Assembly: GCA_023382975.1 (NCBI GenBank)
Contig: JAHDXO010000041.1
Coordinates: forward strand, 37,352-101,351
DNA from: Pirellulaceae bacterium
GTDB lineage: Bacteria > Planctomycetota > Planctomycetia > Pirellulales > Pirellulaceae
Direction: 5' to 3'
DNA length: 64,000 nucleotides
Shown here: one piece after another, positions 37,974 through 47,167 of the stretch
Layout: every line of letters starts with the position of its first letter
Numbering within the stretch: the stretch's first letter is position 1
Made by a program: the position numbers and the translations under genes
The notes under the pieces: model-generated
What the model was told of the DNA's origin: nothing
The model's database searches: none
The model's input: the letters and a program-made list of their open reading frames with translations, nothing else

Positions 37974-40900
37974 TTAGTCCATCCCGGGTGCGAAGCCGTG
38001 CCGAAGCGTATTCTCGCAGATGCTGCGCGGTTCGACGAAGTGGAGAAGATACTCGGGCCCACCCGCTTGCGTGCCGGTCCCCGACAGGCCGAAGCCGCCG
38101 AACGGCTGGCGACCGACCAGCGCGCCGGTGGTCCCGCGGTTGAGGTACAGATTGCCGACGCGAAACTCCCGCCTGGCCAGGTCCAGATGCGACGGCTTGC
38201 GCGAGAAAACGCCCCCCGTCAGCTTGTAGGACGTGGCATTGGCCCAATCCAGGGCTTCCTCGAAGTCGCGGGCGCAAAGCACCGACAAGACCGGACCGAA
38301 GATCTCCTCGTTCGCCAGGCGATGTTCCGGGCGGATGTTGGAAAAAATGTGGGGGCCGACGTACGGCTTGCCCACCAGCTCTTCCAGCCCCGGCGGGATG
38401 TCGCAAGCCAATTCGAGCGTCCCTTCAGTCTGGCCGATCGCGATGTACTGGCGGATCTTGCGCTCGGCGTCTGCGTTGATCACGGGGCCGATGTCCGTTC
38501 CGGGGTCTCGCGGATCGCCGACCATCAGGTCGCGGGTCGAAGCCATAAGCCGCCGGAGGAAAACGTCATATACGGCTTCCACCACGATGGCCCGGCTGCA
38601 CGCCGAACACTTTTGGCCGCTGTAGCCGAAGGCGGACTGCCGCACCCCGAGCACCGCTTCGTCCAAATCGGCCGACTCGTCCACCACGATCGCGTTCTTG
38701 CCGCCCATTTCGCAGACGACCTTCTTCACAAAGCCCTGTGCCACCGAGGTCTCCGCCGCGGCCCGCAGGATGTCCAGACCGACTTCCCGCGAACCCGTAA
38801 AGCCAATCAACGCTACTCGATGATCCCGTACCAGCGCGGCTCCGATCTCGCCCGACACAGGCAGGAACTGCAACGCGTCGACCGGCACACCGGCGCGCCA
38901 CAGTGCGTCGCACATAGCCCGGGCGATTCCGCGCGTCGGCGACGCGGGCTTGACCACGACCGTGTTGCCCGTCACCAGCGCCGCGGACGTCATCCCGAGA
39001 CAAATGGCCAAGGGAAAGTTCCAGGGGCTGATGACCACCGCCACCCCGCGTGGCTGATGCCGGATCTCGTTCGCTTCTGCCACGAAGCGTCCCAGAGGTC
39101 GCGGCGCAAACAAGACGGCGGCCTCGCGCGCATAGTACTCGCAGAAATCGATCGCCTCACAGACGTCGGCATCGGCCTCGCGCCACGTCTTGCCGGCTTC
39201 CCGGATCATGATGCCGGATAACAAGTCGCGCTGCGCGCGGAGTCCTGCGGCGGCGCCCAACAGGATCGATGCCCGTTCGCGCGGCGGCCGGTCCCGCCAT
39301 GCTGGAAACGCCGCAGCGGCTTGGGCCACCGCCTGCCGGGCGTCGGCGAGCGTGAGCTGGCCGTCGACCACGGGCACAGCCGAGTCGCGAATCGCCGCCG
39401 CAAATCGCTCGCGCTGTTTGCGCTGCGAAAAATCGCGCAGCGGCTCGTTGAAGAACGGCCTCGCATCGTCAAGTCCCACCACTGCCGGACTTAATTGATG
39501 CCGCTCAGCCAAACGCAACTGGGGCGACAGAACCTGACGTCCGTCGTCCGCCTCCGTCGCCGGCGAAACCGGCAGCCGTCGCGATGAATGCGGCGAGGCC
39601 AGCAGGTGTTCGTCCGGAGCTTGCTCCAAGAACCCCGTCCGCAACCAGGACTGATTGGACGTGTTTTCCAGCAGGCGGCGCACCAGATAGGCCATGCCGG
39701 GAATCAGTTCGCCCAAGGGGACGTATTGCCGCAGACGCAAACCGCGTTCCCGCACGATCGCCTTCACCGGGTCGGCCATCCCGTAAAGCATTTGGATCTC
39801 GAGGGCGGCGGGCGGGAGTCCGCGCTTCTCCAACAGCGCCAACCCGCGAGCCAGGGACCGGACGTTGTGCGTGCCCAGAGCCAGCTTGACGCCTCCCTCT
39901 CCGGCGCGTTGGGGCGCCGACGCGAGAAACCTCTCAGTCAGCCGCTCGAAACAGGCGTCCGACTCCGGCTTCTCGGTCCACACCGGCACGGGCCAGCCTC
40001 GTTGCTCAGCCCGCATCACCTCGAAGTCCCAGTAGGCGCCTTTGATCAGTCGCACCGTGACCTGCCGGCCGACGCCTCGAGCCCATTGGATCAACTGCTC
40101 GGCGTCCTCTTCGGCGCTGCAGAGGTAGGCTTGCAGCGCGAGTCCCGCGGGGAACTCAAACCGCTCGCAACAGCGGCGAAACAACTCGATCGTCAGGTCT
40201 TTCAGGGCATGGTGCTCCATGTCGAAGTTGATCAGCACATTGTGCTCGGCGGCCGATTCCAGAATGGGTTGAAGTGCGGTCTGCAAAACGTCCAGCGACC
40301 CTTGCCAGTCGATCGCGTCGGCGCGCGACGACAGCGCGCTGACCTTGATGGATACGTTCGCTCGCGGTATCGGCCCAAGATGATCCGACTCCAACACCGG
40401 ATCGGCCCGCCACGACGGCGTGCGTTCGGCCAGCAGGGAAATCAATTCCAGGTAGCGCCGCTGGTACGCAAGGGCCTCCTCCTCGCTGACGCAGGCTTCG
40501 CCCAGCAGATCCAGGCTGAACGCGAATCCCTTGTTCCACAGGCGCTCGAGCTGGGGCAACGTTGCGGTTGCGTCGCGCCCGCCGATGAACTGGTTCGCCA
40601 GACTCGTCACCCGGTTGGCGACCGTCGCGGCCAACGCGCCCCGAGCCAACCGCCCCGCCTTGAGTCCCAGCTCCAACCAACCGGGCAAAGTCACGCCGGG
40701 TTGCGCGAGGTACTCCCGCAGGTAATCATAGACCTGCGCCGAGGTGTGCAGCATGGGGAACACGTCCACGAAGCGGAACAACTGCACCTTGAAGGCCGGA
40801 TCGGCGAGGGCCCACGTCAGCACCTGTTCCGCCCAAGTCCCTTTCCCCTGGCGGTCCCTCGCCCGGTGCAGCAGATCACGGCCCATCCGAGTCGTCGACG

Positions 40901-40997
40901 ATTCCAGTTCGGCCGCATCAGCCGCTGGCAAACGCTCGTCCGCCACGGGCCCGATGCCGGTCCGCGAAATGCCTGAGATCGGATCCGACGATGCCAT
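37974..40997 (-). CDS. putA: Bifunctional proline dehydrogenase / glutamate-semialdehyde dehydrogenase
   Basis: 1007 residues. The N-terminal half is FAD proline dehydrogenase (about 90-470): NVSIKVSALSSRADAIDW, LIKGAYWDFEVM, THNVRSLARGLAL and the closing EIQMLYGMADPVKAIVRERG. The C-terminal half is aldehyde dehydrogenase (about 520-1000): FTGSREVGLDIL, EMGGKNAIVVD, and GYSGQKCSACSRAIV with the catalytic cysteine near 794. It turns proline into glutamate. There is no N-terminal DNA-binding domain. The start ATG follows GGGAG and gives a normal N-terminus; a longer upstream frame is non-coding. Sialidase-like gene follows on the same strand. Confidence 0.95.
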   Translation of the reverse strand: MASSDPISGISRTGIGPVADERLPAADAAELESSTTRMGRDLLHRARDRQGKGTWAEQVLTWALADPAFKVQLFRFVDVFPMLHTSAQVYDYLREYLAQPGVTLPGWLELGLKAGRLARGALAATVANRVTSLANQFIGGRDATATLPQLERLWNKGFAFSLDLLGEACVSEEEALAYQRRYLELISLLAERTPSWRADPVLESDHLGPIPRANVSIKVSALSSRADAIDWQGSLDVLQTALQPILESAAEHNVLINFDMEHHALKDLTIELFRRCCERFEFPAGLALQAYLCSAEEDAEQLIQWARGVGRQVTVRLIKGAYWDFEVMRAEQRGWPVPVWTEKPESDACFERLTERFLASAPQRAGEGGVKLALGTHNVRSLARGLALLEKRGLPPAALEIQMLYGMADPVKAIVRERGLRLRQYVPLGELIPGMAYLVRRLLENTSNQSWLRTGFLEQAPDEHLLASPHSSRRLPVSPATEADDGRQVLSPQLRLAERHQLSPAVVGLDDARPFFNEPLRDFSQRKQRERFAAAIRDSAVPVVDGQLTLADARQAVAQAAAAFPAWRDRPPRERASILLGAAAGLRAQRDLLSGIMIREAGKTWREADADVCEAIDFCEYYAREAAVLFAPRPLGRFVAEANEIRHQPRGVAVVISPWNFPLAICLGMTSAALVTGNTVVVKPASPTRGIARAMCDALWRAGVPVDALQFLPVSGEIGAALVRDHRVALIGFTGSREVGLDILRAAAETSVAQGFVKKVVCEMGGKNAIVVDESADLDEAVLGVRQSAFGYSGQKCSACSRAIVVEAVYDVFLRRLMASTRDLMVGDPRDPGTDIGPVINADAERKIRQYIAIGQTEGTLELACDIPPGLEELVGKPYVGPHIFSNIRPEHRLANEEIFGPVLSVLCARDFEEALDWANATSYKLTGGVFSRKPSHLDLARREFRVGNLYLNRGTTGALVGRQPFGGFGLSGTGTQAGGPEYLLHFVEPRSICENTLRHGFAPGMD

Positions 40998-41206
40998 GTT
41001 CGCTCCCGCGGTGGACGGATACAGTACACCTCGAACTCGGAGTCCAACCTCAATGTACTCGACGCGCGCGCCTTGGGCAAAATGAAGCACCCAATGCACC
41101 GCGCAGATCAGCCGAAGCTCGCTTGCGTCCGGTTCCTGCGACGATTGCCGCAACCGGGCCGCTGGTCGGGCCACTCACAACCCGCATTTCTAGCCGGGAC
41201 AACGCA

Positions 41207-42364
41207 CTAACTGCTTCGCACCACATCCAGCAAACGCTCGATGTCTTGTTCGTTGTTCCAGGCATGGGGGCTGATCCGCAGCCACCCGTGACGGACGCTC
41301 AGCACGATTCCTTCGCTCAGGCATCGGCGCCGGATCTCCAACGGATCGGCGCCGGGCAGTTCGAAAGCGAGGATTCCGGAAAGATGGCCGGGTTCGCGAG
41401 GGCTCTGAATCCGGGCGCCGATCTGCTGCAAACGATCCGCTGCCAGACTGGTCAGTTGTTCCACTCGCTCGGCGATCGGAGAAGTTCTGGGGGCAAGTCC
41501 AAGCGAGGCCAGCAGGTGCAGGCTGGCACCCAGCGCGGCGATGCCAACCATGTTCGCGGACCCGCCCTCGTAGCGCGCGGCGGCGTCCCGGATGTCCAAT
41601 TCGCAGCGGCTGAAGTCGTGCGACTGGCGAACGCTGTTCCAGCCGACCATCAAGGGACGCAGACGCGCCAAGTGCTCGCGCCGCACGAACAGCACACCAG
41701 CCCCCTCGGGCCCGAGCATCCATTTGTGACCGTCGGCCGCCAGAAAATCCACGCCGCACGCATGAACATCCAGCGGGAAGACGCCGAGTCCTTGAATCGC
41801 GTCCAGGAAGACAAAGATCCCGCGCTCGTGGGCCGCCTGGACCAGCGACGCGACGTCGATCCGCCAGCCGGACGCGTACCCCACCCAACTGACGGAAATC
41901 AGCCGCGTGCGTCGGTCGCAAGCTTCCAGCAGGTGTTCGGGGTGGATTCGGCCGCCTTCCACGGATACGCGGCGCGTCTCGACGCCGCGACTGGCCAGAT
42001 TCATCCAGGGATACTGATTCGACGGGAATTCGTTGGCCAACGTGACGACGTTGTCTCCCGAATTCCAGGGAAACCCTTCGGCGATTAGTCCGATCCCGGT
42101 GCTCGTATTGGGGACAAAGGCGACTTCGGTGGCATCCGCGCCGATCAACGATGCGGCCAGCTCACGAACTTGTTCGACGCGTCGCTCCCACTGTGGCCAG
42201 CACACATCTCCCTGCTCGGCAGCCTGTTGCGCCCACTCTTCCACCGCCGTTCGAGCAGGGCCAGACAGAGGGGCGACCGCCGCGTGGTCCAAGTAGATGA
42301 GTTGCCGGGAAACCGGCATTTGGGTGCGAAACGTCTGCCAAGGATCGGGAAGTTTGGTCATCAT
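41207..42364 (-). CDS. Class V aminotransferase (NifS/cysteine-desulfurase fold)
   Basis: 385 residues. Fold-type-I PLP enzyme with YLDHAAVAPLSGPAR at the N-terminus, FLDAIQGLGVFPLDV near 190 (Asp binding PLP N1), and FLAADGHKWMLGPEG near 208 with the Schiff-base lysine. The C-terminal HGWLRISPHAWNNEQDIERLL is typical of the family. A desulfurase-like active-site Cys loop was not evident, so it may be a general aminotransferase/lyase rather than a sulfur donor. Two adjacent ATGs (42364, 42361) are possible starts with weak binding sites. It lies 209 bp upstream of putA on the same strand. Confidence 0.85.
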   Translation of the reverse strand: MMTKLPDPWQTFRTQMPVSRQLIYLDHAAVAPLSGPARTAVEEWAQQAAEQGDVCWPQWERRVEQVRELAASLIGADATEVAFVPNTSTGIGLIAEGFPWNSGDNVVTLANEFPSNQYPWMNLASRGVETRRVSVEGGRIHPEHLLEACDRRTRLISVSWVGYASGWRIDVASLVQAAHERGIFVFLDAIQGLGVFPLDVHACGVDFLAADGHKWMLGPEGAGVLFVRREHLARLRPLMVGWNSVRQSHDFSRCELDIRDAAARYEGGSANMVGIAALGASLHLLASLGLAPRTSPIAERVEQLTSLAADRLQQIGARIQSPREPGHLSGILAFELPGADPLEIRRRCLSEGIVLSVRHGWLRISPHAWNNEQDIERLLDVVRSS

Positions 42365-42537
42365 TTGCAGAAACTCACGAAAAACCGGCATAATAAGACA
42401 ACAGATCGGAAAGAACAGGACAGCATTTGCCGCTCTCGATCCGCCACTGGTGACATCGACTTCGGGTAAACTATACTTAGTAGCTTGGTGGACCGATGAA
42501 AACCAGCCCTGCTTTGCCAGCTCCGAGGGTGTTCCCG

Positions 42538-42726
42538 ATGCCGAAAGCGTTGTGCTTGACAGGACTCGCCATCGCCGCGGTCTTGTTCCTGATCTTTCTG
42601 ACGGATCTGATTCCGTCGCCAATTGCCCCTTTCCGGGGAGCAAGTCGGTTGATGGATCTCGCTTTCGTGCTCTGCTCGCTGGCACTCGCTTGGCTCAGTT
42701 GGACAACCTGGAGAGAGCAATCCTAG
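42538..42726 (+). CDS. Small two-helix membrane protein
   Basis: 62 residues with two membrane helices (ALCLTGLAIAAVLFLIFLT and LMDLAFVLCSLALAWLSW) and a short tail TWREQS. GAGGGTG lies nine bases before this ATG; an in-frame ATG 42 bases upstream is an alternative. A strong stem-loop follows immediately. No known family; small membrane proteins of this type are common in planctomycetes. Confidence 0.6.
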   Translation: MPKALCLTGLAIAAVLFLIFLTDLIPSPIAPFRGASRLMDLAFVLCSLALAWLSWTTWREQS

Positions 42727-42737
42727 CTCCAACAAAA

Positions 42738-42765
42738 AAACCCGGCTTCGCACGAAGCCGGGTTT
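42738..42765. terminator. Bidirectional stem-loop terminator
   Basis: A 13-bp perfect stem, AAACCCGGCTTCG and CGAAGCCGGGTTT, with a two-base loop. A-rich sequence lies on the left and TTT on the right, so it can stop the plus-strand small gene and the convergent minus-strand DUF6666 gene. Confidence 0.85.
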
Positions 42766-42841
42766 CAAAAGCTGCCGAGATGCCGCGTTACCGGCACGTT
42801 GCAGGACCAACCCGCGTTCACGATGGTTCGCTTGGAACAGC

Positions 42842-44026
42842 TCAGTCGATCAGGAAGTTACCGTTGTCGGCAACCCGGAACAGCGGGCGATAATAGTAAT
42901 CGCCGGCTCCCCACAGGCGTCCCGGATACCAAACCAGGCTCATGCCGATATTCCAGGACTCCTGAGCGTGGCCCGCTTCGAAGCCGGTGCCGGCGCCTTG
43001 ATTGGGGATGAGGTAGGTGAAGTTCGATTCAAGCGCCCAGTCCGGCCCCAAAGGCAGCCTGGCATCGACGCCGATCAAACCATCGCTCTCGCCCGTCCAG
43101 CCTGCAAACAGGCGGGCATCGCCGTCGCGGCATCCGCCGAATTGCAGGCGGTAGAAGAAGGCGTACAAGTCGGTCGCGACCCACCGCTCCACCTCGTCGT
43201 TATCGGCCGCGTTCGACGAGTTCATTGCCGTGCTGAACCAGAACCCGAAATCGTGTGTTCCGCCGACGACCCAACTGATTTCGCCGCGCAGATTGGTCAT
43301 GTCAATGTTCTCGTCGTACCAGCTTTCAGTCAGCCAGTCGAACACCACACCACCCTGCAAACCAACGTCGACTCGCCGGAACAACCCCGCCGTGACAAAT
43401 CCCTGGTTCCGGGAGTTGTCCGTGAACTCCGCGCCCGACAGGCTGCTCTGCGTGGCCCGGAATCCGATCTGACCTCCCAGACAGAGGAATCCGGGGATCG
43501 GAATCGCGTAGTTCAAGCCTTCGTGGAATCCGAAACTCCCGCTGCCGCCCTGGTTTCTGGGCCCGGTGAACCCCTGAACTCCGGCGAACAACTCGAGATT
43601 GCCGACGGGCACCACATCGCACGGCGCTAGGCACGCCTCGCCGCAACCGGCATCCGACACCCAAGGCTCCACGATGGCTCCCTCCGGCAAAACCGCCTTT
43701 TCGGTCGGCATCACTTTCGCTTCGGAGGGCAGAATCATCTTGTCGGTCGCATACAGTTGGCCCGTGTCAGGATCCTGCATGTAGGTGCCGCCCGCGACGA
43801 TTTCATCCTCCGTCACCGCCCTGGCCGCACTGGCCATTCGCATCTGCGGCGGCGAGAAACCGGGAGTACGGCCACGCACCGCTGCGGAACGAAGATGATT
43901 TGGCGGCGCGACGGCAGTCGATCGAGTCGCCGACTGGCCAAACGATGGACTCGCCAACAGACTCACGAAAACTGCTAGCAGTCCCGCGAACCACCAACCG
44001 CGAGGGTCTTGCGAAGCAAAGTGCAT
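42842..44026 (-). CDS. DUF6666-type outer-membrane beta-barrel protein
   Basis: 394 residues. A Sec signal peptide (about 1-30, ending SFGQ) precedes a linker carrying VLPEGAIVEPWV and CGEACLAPCD, then a C-terminal barrel-like region rich in alternating aromatic and glycine strands (ELFAGVQGFTGPRNQGGSGSF, GLNYAIPIPGFLCLGG, ALESNFTYLIPNQG). It matches the planctomycete DUF6666 family of outer-membrane proteins, known only from sequence. GAGGAAA before the ATG at 44026 decides the start over an upstream GTG. Role probably porin or structural; inferred. Confidence 0.8.
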   Translation of the reverse strand: MHFASQDPRGWWFAGLLAVFVSLLASPSFGQSATRSTAVAPPNHLRSAAVRGRTPGFSPPQMRMASAARAVTEDEIVAGGTYMQDPDTGQLYATDKMILPSEAKVMPTEKAVLPEGAIVEPWVSDAGCGEACLAPCDVVPVGNLELFAGVQGFTGPRNQGGSGSFGFHEGLNYAIPIPGFLCLGGQIGFRATQSSLSGAEFTDNSRNQGFVTAGLFRRVDVGLQGGVVFDWLTESWYDENIDMTNLRGEISWVVGGTHDFGFWFSTAMNSSNAADNDEVERWVATDLYAFFYRLQFGGCRDGDARLFAGWTGESDGLIGVDARLPLGPDWALESNFTYLIPNQGAGTGFEAGHAQESWNIGMSLVWYPGRLWGAGDYYYRPLFRVADNGNFLID

Positions 44027-44216
44027 AGGGTATTTCCTCACTGTGCGCTAAAGTCAGGCCCCCCGACCAATTCCTTCCGCCCGTAGCGAGAGTATCGGAA
44101 ATATCCCAAACGGAACTTTCGGAAAAATCGCACCAATCAGAAAAACCGGAAACATTTGCGCAGATTGCGCAGAAGGTCCGCAAGTTAACCCGGAGCCCAG
44201 TCGCGTTTTCGGGAAT

Positions 44217-44927
44217 CTATTGGGATGCGGACTCGTAATCGACCAACAGTTTCTCGGCGACTTCCAGCGAGAGTGGCGTCTCGCGGCCGTTAATCGTCAC
44301 CAGAATGACACCGGCGGTCGCGTGATTTGCTGTGACCTCGCCCGTGGCCCCGAGCGGGAACCCGGTCTGGCTGAGATAGCGCAGGAATTCGGAGGACTGA
44401 TCCACGACGCGGATCAGCCGGAAAGGCTCGCCAACCGGCCACTGGGCGAGTGTCGTGGCCTTGGGATACGTGACAGTACCATCCGATCTGGGGATCGGAT
44501 CTCCGTGTGGGTCGACGCCCGGGAAGCCAAGAAACTCGTCGATGCGATCCACCAGCAGATCGCTGACGGCATGTTCCATGTTCTCCGCCTCGTCATGCAC
44601 TTCGTCCCAGTTCAAATTCAACGTCTTGGCCAAGAATAGTTCGATCAGACGATGCCTGCGCAGAACGCGGAGCGCCAGGGAACGCCCCGAGTCGGTCAGA
44701 CGCACTCCCTCGTACGGCTTATACTCCGCCAAACCTGCGTCTTTCAGTGTTTTCAACATGCTGGTGACCGTGCCCGGCGACACTTCCAGCAGTTCCGCCA
44801 GTCGGCCGGTCGAGGCCGGTCGGTTCCCCTGGCGCGTGCATAGACGATAGATCGTTTTGACGTAATTTTCGATGGTCAAGCTTGGCAATGTTACGCTCCC
44901 CACGTGGATGACATCCAAGTATCGCAT
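44217..44927 (-). CDS. DtxR/MntR-family metal-dependent regulator
   Basis: 236 residues. An N-terminal winged helix (about 25-75: TIENYVKTIYRLC, GRLAELLEVSPGTVTSMLKTLKDAGL) leads to the metal-binding and dimerisation helices with ENMEHAVSDLLVDRIDEFL, and a C-terminal SH3-like FeoA-type domain (about 150-230). These repressors sense Mn2+ or Fe2+. The ATG at 44927 gives an N-terminus about ten residues longer than usual; an internal GTG at 44903 is an alternative. It is divergent from mch, 236 bp away. No metal transporter is in the window. Confidence 0.85.
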   Translation of the reverse strand: MRYLDVIHVGSVTLPSLTIENYVKTIYRLCTRQGNRPASTGRLAELLEVSPGTVTSMLKTLKDAGLAEYKPYEGVRLTDSGRSLALRVLRRHRLIELFLAKTLNLNWDEVHDEAENMEHAVSDLLVDRIDEFLGFPGVDPHGDPIPRSDGTVTYPKATTLAQWPVGEPFRLIRVVDQSSEFLRYLSQTGFPLGATGEVTANHATAGVILVTINGRETPLSLEVAEKLLVDYESASQ

Positions 44928-45163
44928 TCTACGTGTCTTTGCGGGAACAGCAAGATGCTTGCCACTTTTGTTTTTGCTGATCCAAAAAGACTGCCGTCCA
45001 AACGGCAAAAGACGGACTCTGGCATTTCGCAATCGAAAACGCGACGGAGACTTTCGCGGCGTTTCGACAATGCCAGTCCCATTCTTCCACCGCCTTGGTA
45101 GGATTACATTACCTCTTCTCCGATTTTCCCGTTCAGTTGTTTTCCAGCGACGAGAGCAAGACG

Positions 45164-46108
45164 ATGCATCTAAACGAACTCGCCGTGCGCCGATGCCAAC
45201 GGCTGATCGATCGGGCGAAAGCCCTCGAAATCGGTGTCGTCCGAGACGAGAGCGGAGCTAAGATCCTGGATTGCGGCGTCCACCATCGGGGTGGAATTGG
45301 AGCGGGAATCGGAGTCGCAGAAGTGTGCTTAGCCGGCCTGGGCCAAGTGACTTTGACACCTTCGAGGCCGAATGTTTGGCCGGGCCCGGCGGTGCAAGTC
45401 TGCACGGATCAACCGGTAGCGGCCTGCATGGCTTCGCAATACGCTGGCTGGCAAATCGCTGCGGAGAAGTTCTTCGCGATGGGTTCGGGGCCGATGCGTG
45501 CGGCTCGCGGACGCGAGGAGTTATTCAGCCGCATCGGTTTCCGGGAACAGCCGGACGAAGTCGTCGGAGTTCTCGAGACTCGCAAACTTCCTCCGGCCTC
45601 CGTTTGCATCCGGATTGCCGAGGAATGCGGGGTGGCTGCCGATCGCCTGACGTTGCTGGTCGCCCCCACAGCCAGCTTGGCGGGCAGCATTCAGGTCGTG
45701 GCGCGGACGGTGGAAACCTGCCTGCACAAGATGCATGAACTGGGATTCGATCTCTCGTGTATCTCCAGCGGCTATGGCGTGGCGCCGCTACCGCCGGTTG
45801 CGGCCGATGACTTGACGGGCATCGGGCGTACCAACGACGCGGTGCTGTACGGGGGCGAAGTGACGTTGTGGCTGCGGAGCGACGACCGCCGACTGGAGGA
45901 AATAGGACCGAAAATTCCGAGTGATTCCTCGGCCGATTTCGGGGCGCCGTTTGGCGAGATCTTTCAACGGTACGGGGGTGATTTCTACCGCATCGACCCG
46001 CTGCTTTTCAGTCCAGCCCGCGTGACCCTGGTGAACCTCAACAGCGGTCGGACGCACGAGTTTGGCGAGGTGGTTCCCTACGTCCTTAAACAGTCCTTCA
46101 CGGGCTAG
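45164..46108 (+). CDS. mch: Methenyltetrahydromethanopterin cyclohydrolase
   Basis: 314 residues. It hydrolyses 5,10-methenyl-H4MPT to 5-formyl-H4MPT in the H4MPT-linked C1 pathway. The whole length matches Mch: GGIGAGIGVAEVCLAG near 44, QYAGWQIAAEKFFAMGSGPMRA near 90, and SGYGVAPLPPVAADDLTGIGR near 205. The start is the ATG that gives MHLNELAVRRC, the normal opening; the upstream frame is unlikely. It is followed 4 bp later by an ATP-grasp gene, a pairing seen in other planctomycetes. Its partner cofactor genes are 14 kb away on the minus strand. Confidence 0.95.
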   Translation: MHLNELAVRRCQRLIDRAKALEIGVVRDESGAKILDCGVHHRGGIGAGIGVAEVCLAGLGQVTLTPSRPNVWPGPAVQVCTDQPVAACMASQYAGWQIAAEKFFAMGSGPMRAARGREELFSRIGFREQPDEVVGVLETRKLPPASVCIRIAEECGVAADRLTLLVAPTASLAGSIQVVARTVETCLHKMHELGFDLSCISSGYGVAPLPPVAADDLTGIGRTNDAVLYGGEVTLWLRSDDRRLEEIGPKIPSDSSADFGAPFGEIFQRYGGDFYRIDPLLFSPARVTLVNLNSGRTHEFGEVVPYVLKQSFTG

Positions 46109-46112
46109 TCTC

Positions 46113-47063
46113 ATGCGTTTCGCCGTCCTCTCATCCCCGGACAGTTGGTATTTCCAAGATTTGCGGCGGGCCGCGGGTGACCGGCACGAGGTGCAATGTT
46201 TGCCGTTTGACCGGCTCTCGGCCGGCATGGAGGTCGCGCCGAGATCGGTGGCGCCGAGCATCCACGCTCCGAAGCCCGTCCTGTTCTCGGCACCCTGCTA
46301 CGACGCGGGCGACACACCGCTGAACGTCTTTGACGCGGTGCTGGTCCGGACCATGGCGCCGGGCACTCTGGAACAGGTCGTTTTCCGCATGGATGTGCTC
46401 GGCAGAATCGAGCAACAGGGCATCCCGGTTGTGAACCCGCCGCGGGCACTCGAGGCAGCGGTCGACAAGTACCTGGCATCGGCCAAGTTGCAAGCCGCCG
46501 GGTTGCCGACTCCGCCGACCATCGTCTGCCAGACGGCCGAGGACGCGATGGACGGTTTCGAACGATTGGGCGGCGATGTCGTCGTGAAGCCGTTGTTCGG
46601 CAGTGAGGGCCGCGGGATTCTTCGCGTCGAAGATCCGGCCTTGGCGCTGCGAGTGTTCAAAACGCTCGCGCAACTGGGGTCGGTCCTGTACCTGCAGAAG
46701 TTCATCCCGCACGACGGTTTTGACATCCGTGTGCTGGTGATCGGTTCGCAGTGGTTCTCCATCCGCCGCCGACATCCGTCCGACTGGCGCACGAACATCA
46801 GTCGCGGCGCCACGGCGGAACCGTTGACCATCGAACCGGAGATCGTGGCGATGGCGCGACAAGCCGCGGCGGTGATCGGCGCGACGATCGTCGGTGTTGA
46901 CGTTCTTCCGGGACGTGACGGAAGACTGTATTTGTTGGAAGTCAACGCGGTTCCCGGTTGGCAAGGCACGGCGCGGACGTTGGGAATCGACGTCGCAGCG
47001 CTGGTTCTGGACCACCTGGAATCGCTGGCGGCGGCGGTCGACAAGGCCGGGACGAGTAGGTAA
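46113..47063 (+). CDS. RimK-family ATP-grasp alpha-L-glutamate ligase
   Basis: 316 residues of RimK-type ATP-grasp fold: DKYLASAKLQAAGLPTPP near 125, VVVKPLFGSEGRG near 157 (ATP loop), YLQKFIPHDGFDIRVLVIG near 190, and YLLEVNAVPGWQGT near 275 with the metal-binding Glu-x-Asn. Archaeal relatives such as MptN add glutamate to H4MPT, so with mch directly upstream a role in H4MPT tail glutamylation is reasonable. It starts four bases after the mch stop, so translation is probably coupled. Exact substrate unproven. Confidence 0.8.
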   Translation: MRFAVLSSPDSWYFQDLRRAAGDRHEVQCLPFDRLSAGMEVAPRSVAPSIHAPKPVLFSAPCYDAGDTPLNVFDAVLVRTMAPGTLEQVVFRMDVLGRIEQQGIPVVNPPRALEAAVDKYLASAKLQAAGLPTPPTIVCQTAEDAMDGFERLGGDVVVKPLFGSEGRGILRVEDPALALRVFKTLAQLGSVLYLQKFIPHDGFDIRVLVIGSQWFSIRRRHPSDWRTNISRGATAEPLTIEPEIVAMARQAAAVIGATIVGVDVLPGRDGRLYLLEVNAVPGWQGTARTLGIDVAALVLDHLESLAAAVDKAGTSR

Positions 47064-47167
47064 ACTACGGGTTTTGGCGCTAGGCCACGTGATTGCCTTC
47101 GCGGGAGAGGCTGCGGACGTTCGGTAGACGCAACCTCTGAATCAGAAACCAATAAAGGAAATTAGAC

